Below, in pieces: positions 6,922 through 11,540 of a DNA stretch of 11,540 nucleotides. The position numbers were made by a program, and so were the translations under genes. Origin of the DNA: Cephalothrix spiralis (taxonomy: Eukaryota; Nemertea; Palaeonemertea; Archinemertea; Cephalotrichidae). How positions within the stretch are numbered: the stretch's first letter is position 1; every line of letters begins with the position of its first letter. The notes under the pieces are model-generated. The model did not search any database and was not told the DNA's origin. It saw nothing but the letters and a program-made list of their open reading frames with translations. The stretch lies in the NCBI GenBank assembly GCA_032353305.1, contig JAUCNG010370927.1, positions 1 through 11,540 on the forward strand, in the 5' to 3' direction.

Positions 6922-9900
6922 GTAGTCCCTTTGATGGTTTACCATTCCTTGGGCCAAGGACCGTTTCTATGTCAGCAACAGCATACATGTTTGTAACCTA
7001 TAATAATACAAAGATTACAGCCATAAAATCACCCATTAAGAAAATTGCTGATATCCTAGACTTGAAAAATCGCATTGATAGAATAATTGTAACAATTGAT
7101 ACTTCGTTAAAGACCATGATAAATGAAATGGTATCGATTGGTAAAACCTTCTGGGATAAACTTCAGGTAAAGTTTAAAAAAATTGGAGAGATAGCATCAG
7201 ATTTAGGGAAAAATATTACAACTTTGGATTATAACAGAGTATCAAACACGTTAGAACTTATAAATGATGAGGTTAAGGAAATCATCATATTATTTAAGCG
7301 TCTATATGATTCACTTTTAATGCCAATCAAATCAATGACACACAAAATAATGAATGTAATTGAAGCTGAAATCAATGATATAAAAAGTCAAACTACGAAA
7401 CAATTTCAAGAGCACATTAAAGAAGTGTTTTTCAATCCGGATGGAATTGGTTTAAAAACTGTCGTTGAGTTTAGCATGTTTGGCAAGGAATTTTTGGTAG
7501 ACTTAGAGATGATTTATGCTAAACAAATCAGACAATGTCATCACTTTAAAACAGTGTATGAATTTCTCAAAGATGAAAAGGCGATCTTATTTTATGGTTA
7601 TATTGTTATGAAGAAAGAAGTCGATACGCAAGTAGGTGAATTAGAAATACCAGCAGATGGTGATACTGTTGAGGTATCATTTTGGCTCAAACTAAATACT
7701 CAAAAAGCTTTTGGATTTGAAATAGCGATTTCAAAGTCAAAAAAGTTTGTCATGAGGGGAATTTGTCTATTAACTTTCTTTGGAGTAATACAGATCAAAG
7801 CAAGTTTTTACATCAGTAATGAAGGATTCGCAGTTGGTGGTGTATTTAACGCCTGGGGCTTGTTCAGAATTAGTGCTCTTACCACAATTAAATTTATCGA
7901 TGTACCGCTTAATAAAGCTGGTGTAAGGTCAGAGGTAATGTTTATCCCAGGAGGGGATAATTCGTTTGAAGGAAGCCTCAAAGACGTACTCATCAAAACT
8001 GCACAGGCAATAGGAAATTTTGCAGACGATCGCTTAAAAAAAGTGAAAAGGGAGCTTGACGTTGCTATTAGACAAGTAACAGCAGCACAACAATGGGTAA
8101 TTAAAAAAAAGGAAGAATTTGACAAAATCAAGAGGATATTTGACCGTGCAGCTGCCAAATTGAGACTGTTAGCATATTCTCTAGCCGAAAAGAGACGTCG
8201 TTTGAAAGGAGCAGTTGACAAACTTAACGAATATCAGGACAAAGTTGACAGATTGTGCAAAATAAAGAAATGTAAACGTATTTGCATTCCAGGTTTCAGA
8301 ATTTGTAAACGTCGCGTAGGTCGGGGATGGTTTAAATTTACAATATACTATCCTTGTTTTACGCGGTGTATGTTTAAAATACCAAATCCCATTTGCATAT
8401 TAAGGAATATTTGTTGCTATATACTACGAGCTGCAGCATATGTTTTACTTGGAATAGCAAAGATTGTAGTGAGAACAGCAATGATTGTTCTTCGTGTAGC
8501 TGAGATAGCTGTTTATGTTGCAGCATTTGTAGTTGAAAGCACAAAGGTATTAGTTGATATCGCAAAAATCCCATTTGATATAGCAACACTTGCACTTGAA
8601 TGGGTGAAAGTTCTCTTACGTCAAGCAAAGTTAGCAGTTGACTATGTACGGTTTGAACTTAAAGGTGCACTAAAAATCTTCGGATTCATTGTTAGAGCTA
8701 TTCCAATTGATCTTAAAAGGTGTGGGTATGTAACTGATTTACAGATTGCAGGTCAATTCATTTTTGAAATTGATTGTGAAATCAACCTTTTCCACACGGG
8801 TTGGCGTCATGTTAAATTCTCTGTCAACTTCAAAAGCCCTTTCCTTGCACTATGGGAGGCAGCTAAATCAATACTTGACAATTTGGTTGGGTTTCTAGGA
8901 AGAGTTTTCACCGGTCGTAGAAAGCGTGACCTTGAATACGAAGCATATGTGTATCATCATAGGTGGCGACGTAGTTTAGATGGGGAAAACATGACAGACA
9001 TTCTAATTAACCAAACACTTATAATCGATGATACTATATTTATGGAAAATTCGACTGGTAATTTGAATAGCTCATCAAGTAATGATGCGATGAGAATTGA
9101 ATACTTTAGAAAGAAATGTCTGCAATTCAATGATTTTTTCACATACTTCAACACATCCATGACCTCTTTACAAGAAATAGCATCCAGTATTGTTAGCAGT
9201 GATTCAAATGCAACAGATTCATTGGCAAAGGCTGAAGCTAATCAAACATTCGAAGCTCAAATTGATATGTCAAATTATACACAACCAAATAACATGACAT
9301 TCGAATCACTGGGTATAAATGTTACTGAGGCGATGTTAGAATATAACATGACCCATGAGCAGCTGAGTGAGATGCTTAAAGAGGCATTGACAGATGATGG
9401 TCTCAAAGAAGCACAAAATGTGTCGAAGTCTATAATTGGCGTTGCAAAATTAGAAAATAATAAAACAAAGAAATATCCATTTTTGGATGAATGGAAATCC
9501 AAAATGGGAAATATAACAACCACGCAATATGCTACTTTGGATTGTAAAACTTTCTCTGATTGTGTTCTCGTTAAAATGAGGGAATTGTTATCAATCTTCG
9601 TGCGTTCAGAGCCAGGATTTCCGAATATTGAAAAAATAAAGGAACTAATTGCCGATCTTGAGGATGAGTATCTTGTTCTTTTACAGAACAATGATGACAA
9701 TACCAATGCTACAGAGGTACTTCTTAGAGCAAATTCAATTATTGAAAAGTTAAAGCAAGTTGATGACTTAAATATGTACTGTGTAGAACCACCACGGTTC
9801 CTGACTTCACCAAAATCAATAAGCATTCTCAAAGGTCTGTCGAAATCGTTAAACTGTAAGGCTGCATCACAAAAAGGAAATGTATCTGTCTGGTGGTTGA

Positions 9901-10782
9901 AAGATGACCATCTGATGAATACTACATCACCAAGTAGTAACAGTACATTTTTTATTGAAAATGCAACCGTCACAGATGGTGGAAAATACCATTGTATGAT
10001 AGGGAATGTGATGGTGAATGTTACATCAGCCCCTGCAGTGGTGTCTGTTGAGCTACCACCAAAAATTACAAAAGGTCCAGAGAATTCAACAATTCTGGTT
10101 CCAGTTGAGTTAAAAGGTGGTATTAATCTTCATTGCACAGCATCTGGAAACCCGAAGCCGCGAATTGATTGGTGTCTCACTGATTTGCAACATAAGACAC
10201 ACTGCTCAAATGTAGATTCAGCCACCTATAATGTTTCCACACCAGAACAAACAGATTCTGGAGAATATTGGTGTGAAGCATACAATACATACGGTAGAGT
10301 CTCATCCAATGTTGTTGTATTGCAAATAAAGAAAATGGTATATGGACAACCTGCAATTACAGTAACCTTTCAGTTATATGATGAAAAAGCTCGTGCATCT
10401 AATAGGCAGGCTACCTTGATAAATGAAACTGTCATGAGAGAGTCATTAGAAAACAAAATATCAAATAATTACACCGTGATTGATAGGTTTAACATAGGAG
10501 ATCATCAAGATGTAAGTCTACGACTAAAATACATGATTGGGTATGCAGGAAAAGAAGTACAAACAGAAGATACATCTAAGGAAGCAAAAATATTTGATGC
10601 AGCCCGATATGTTATATTGGATATAATTGCTAGAATCCACACAGATGTACAAAGTGAAAAGTACAAGATCGAATATGAGAATAATACATATTTAATCAAC
10701 CGTGCAAGCTATCAGTCATCAAGTGTATATACAGTTTGTCTCCTCGGATACGAACCAAGAGAAAACATGGCGCATGTATGTG
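6922..10782 (+). CDS. Large exon: heptad-repeat / furin-site / Ig-domain extracellular protein (unnamed)
   Basis: This 3861-nt exon runs from the acceptor aaatttatag (ends 6921) to a consensus donor gtaagt (10783), phase 1 at both ends. Residues are counted from Met at 6969, which is probably internal because the frame is open back to the acceptor. Seen in order: a helix-rich region (about 20-150); a beta-rich block (about 160-330); a charged coiled coil (about 350-430); a basic cysteine cluster (C430, C435, C439, C446, C463, C467, C476, C482, C483); twelve heptads (488-571); furin-type sites RRKR (650-653) and RWRR (665-668); a sequon-rich region (670-935); Ig domain 1 (about 939-1028; C963, W975, DGGKYHC ending C1009); Ig domain 2 (about 1029-1122; C1056, W1068, DSGEYWC ending C1102, extra C1069 and C1079); an unrecognised domain (about 1123-1255); and a cysteine tail running into the next exon. 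A secreted or cell-surface role is inferred. The ligand and function are unknown. Without splicing at 10783 the frame stops at 10836-10838. Confidence 0.88.
8430..8681 (+). other. Twelve uninterrupted amphipathic heptads within the large exon
   Basis: Residues 488-571 divide into twelve seven-residue units with no insertion or deletion: AAAYVLL, GIAKIVV, RTAMIVL, RVAEIAV, YVAAFVV, ESTKVLV, DIAKIPF, DIATLAL, EWVKVLL, RQAKLAV, DYVRFEL, KGALKIF. Position 3 is Ala in nine of the twelve units, and positions 5 and 7 are nearly always hydrophobic. Charged residues fall mainly at positions 1 and 4. This predicts a long amphipathic helix or helical bundle. Early units are hydrophobic enough that a membrane segment cannot be excluded. 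Confidence 0.8.
8916..8972 (+). other. Tandem furin-type cleavage sites
   Basis: RRKR followed by Asp (cleavage after residue 653, codon 8925-8927) and RWRR followed by Ser (after residue 668, codon 8970-8972) both fit the R-X-(K/R)-R consensus of proprotein convertases. They lie 15 residues apart at the boundary between the heptad region and the glycosylation-rich region, so processing could separate the two halves. Cleavage is inferred, not observed. Confidence 0.65.
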
Positions 10783-11027
10783 GTAAGTCAAAAATACATG
10801 TTACCAGGAATACATCAACAAATGACAAGTTAAATTAACTATAAGTTTTAAAAAACAATTCTTTTAAGAATAAGATGATAAGAAAATGAAGTCAAAACTT
10901 ATACAGATAATACGAATTGAGATCATGGACATTGTTATAGCAGCAGACTATTTCACTAAATATGTATCCATGTATCTAGTACTATAAAAATGAATAATTT
11001 ATGATTATATATGAATTAATTTTTCAG
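10783..11027 (+). other. Intron (245 bp, phase 1)
   Basis: The donor is gtaagt directly after Cys1271 plus one base. The acceptor is a pyrimidine-rich tract, taatttttcag, ending at 11027. The joined codon is G+TT (Val), making ...AHVC-VACPIGFYG. The intron is AT-rich with no repeats. If it is retained, translation ends at 10836-10838, before the ephrin-receptor-like module is completed. Confidence 0.8.
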
Positions 11028-11162
11028 TTGCATGTCCAATCGGGTTTTATGGTGCTGAGGGAACTGGAAAATGTAAAGAATGTCCCAAAGGTTTTATAAC
11101 AATTAACGAAGGTTCTACGTCAGAAACGCACTGCAAACAGGTCATGAAAATGTCATCACCAG
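11028..11162 (+). CDS. Exon encoding an ephrin-receptor-like / GCC2-GCC3 type cysteine module
   Basis: This 135-nt, phase 1-1 exon (two bases finishing a codon, 44 codons, one base left) lies between taatttttcag and a donor (ccag|gtaata at 11163). It encodes ACPIGFYGAEGTGKCKECPK followed by GFITINEGSTSETHCKQ. The pattern C-PxGFYG-C-xx-C-PxGF-GStSxxxC matches the ephrin-receptor-like (GCC2/GCC3) repeat of extracellular proteins, a small disulphide-bonded module related to TNFR/EGF-like folds. The last residues of the previous exon (TVCLLGYEPRENMAHVC) supply a preceding cysteine pair of the same style. The gene continues beyond this exon, outside the window. Confidence 0.82.
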
Positions 11163-11331
11163 GTAATAAAGTCAGGTGTATAACACAATACTAACATAGC
11201 TTGTTATATTAAATTGTATGTTCCCCTCCATATCAAAGTACAGGTATCACAATAATTCTATTAAAGAGAATATTGATATACATTCGAGAAGAATGTGCAA
11301 TGTTCAGTAATCTAGACTAATAATCAAGTAA

Positions 11332-11460
11332 TACAGGAATGAATTTAAAGCCTTTTTCTCGGATGGGGGAGCGGACTCCACTGCTGATATACAACTATAT
11401 GAGCAGGGGAAGCTGATCTCTGATCCGATGGAAGTGGCTGATATTTTTAATCAACATTAG
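11332..11460 (+). pseudogene. Remnant of a non-LTR (LINE-type) retrotransposon ORF2, linker before reverse transcriptase
   Basis: The frame reads YRNEFKAFFSDG, then STADIQLYEQGKLISDPMEV, then ADIFNQH and a TAG stop. In Jockey/CR1-like ORF2 proteins the segment between endonuclease and reverse transcriptase typically reads (K)PF-S...I.L.E.G.LI.D...VA.IFN.HF, which this matches well. Only 42 codons remain. The frame has a stop at 11329-11331 upstream and ends where the conserved Phe would follow. No other part of the element is visible nearby. It lies in the intron following the 11028-11162 exon. The call comes from remembered family pattern, not a search. Confidence 0.6.
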
Positions 11461-11540
11461 GCTTTTTTTTTAATTAATTGGATTACGGATCCGCCGCTCG
11501 GATTTTTCGAAAAATGGAAAAAAATAAAACTTTTTATTTT
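11460..11540. repeat. AT-rich repeat related to the block at 1972-2215
   Basis: The segment ggc followed by a T run, then aattaattggattacgga (11460-11489), matches 1971-2000 at most positions in the same orientation. The following cgaaaaatggaaa...ataaaac resembles, inverted, the ttattatttccatttt motif at 2093-2110. The repeat starts immediately after the LINE-like remnant and runs off the window. Confidence 0.55.

Noticed and set aside
9275-9973. 232-codon minus-strand frame and other minus-strand frames within 7808-10699
   Set aside because: All lie antisense to the large exon, which has clear Ig motifs on the plus strand. Their composition (Ser/Phe/Ile-rich) is typical of antisense shadows.
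11218-11235. ttcccctccata, identical over 12 bases to the terminus of the 1108-4207 element
   Set aside because: No further TIR similarity continues on either side and no partner end is visible, so a 12-base match may be chance or a tiny relic.

Overview
This is a eukaryotic, metazoan-type genomic window. It is AT-rich, the coding sequence is split by introns with consensus GT/AG borders, and the non-coding DNA is packed with foldback and terminal-inverted-repeat elements plus a scrap of a non-LTR retrotransposon. The encoded protein is an animal-type extracellular multidomain protein with immunoglobulin domains, dibasic cleavage sites, many N-glycosylation sequons and an ephrin-receptor-like cysteine module. 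The repeat style and protein type suggest an aquatic invertebrate such as a bivalve mollusc or cnidarian, but the sequence alone does not fix the taxon. Nothing bacterial, viral or CRISPR-like is visible.

The window holds the middle of one plus-strand gene. My model has four exons: 890-1031, 6129-6227 (probable), 6922-10782 (a very large exon of 3861 nt) and 11028-11162. Every internal splice junction is phase 1, so the frame stays open across all joins. The model gives about 1412 codons and is open at both ends, so the start codon, signal peptide and C-terminus lie outside the window. The protein reads in order: a short strand-rich N-terminal part, a helical region, a beta-rich block, a charged coiled coil, a cysteine cluster, twelve unbroken seven-residue amphipathic repeats, two furin-type sites, a heavily glycosylated region, two Ig domains, an unrecognised 130-residue domain and an ephrin-receptor-like Cys module. 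I do not recognise a named gene and give no symbol.

The first intron (1032-6128) is almost entirely mobile DNA nested at least three deep. The outer element has mariner-like termini and a TA duplication (1065-5849). A 3.1-kb element with about 130-bp inverted termini (1108-4207) is inserted in its left arm and contains a smaller foldback element (3650-4025) plus several tandem repeats. A strange foldback composite at 4711-5537 has two palindromes interleaved as A-B-A'-B'. No transposase reading frame was found, so all of these look non-autonomous.

The left edge (1-180) is a tandem repeat. The right edge (11332-11540) has a 42-codon remnant of a LINE-type ORF2 followed by an AT-rich repeat that also occurs near 1972.
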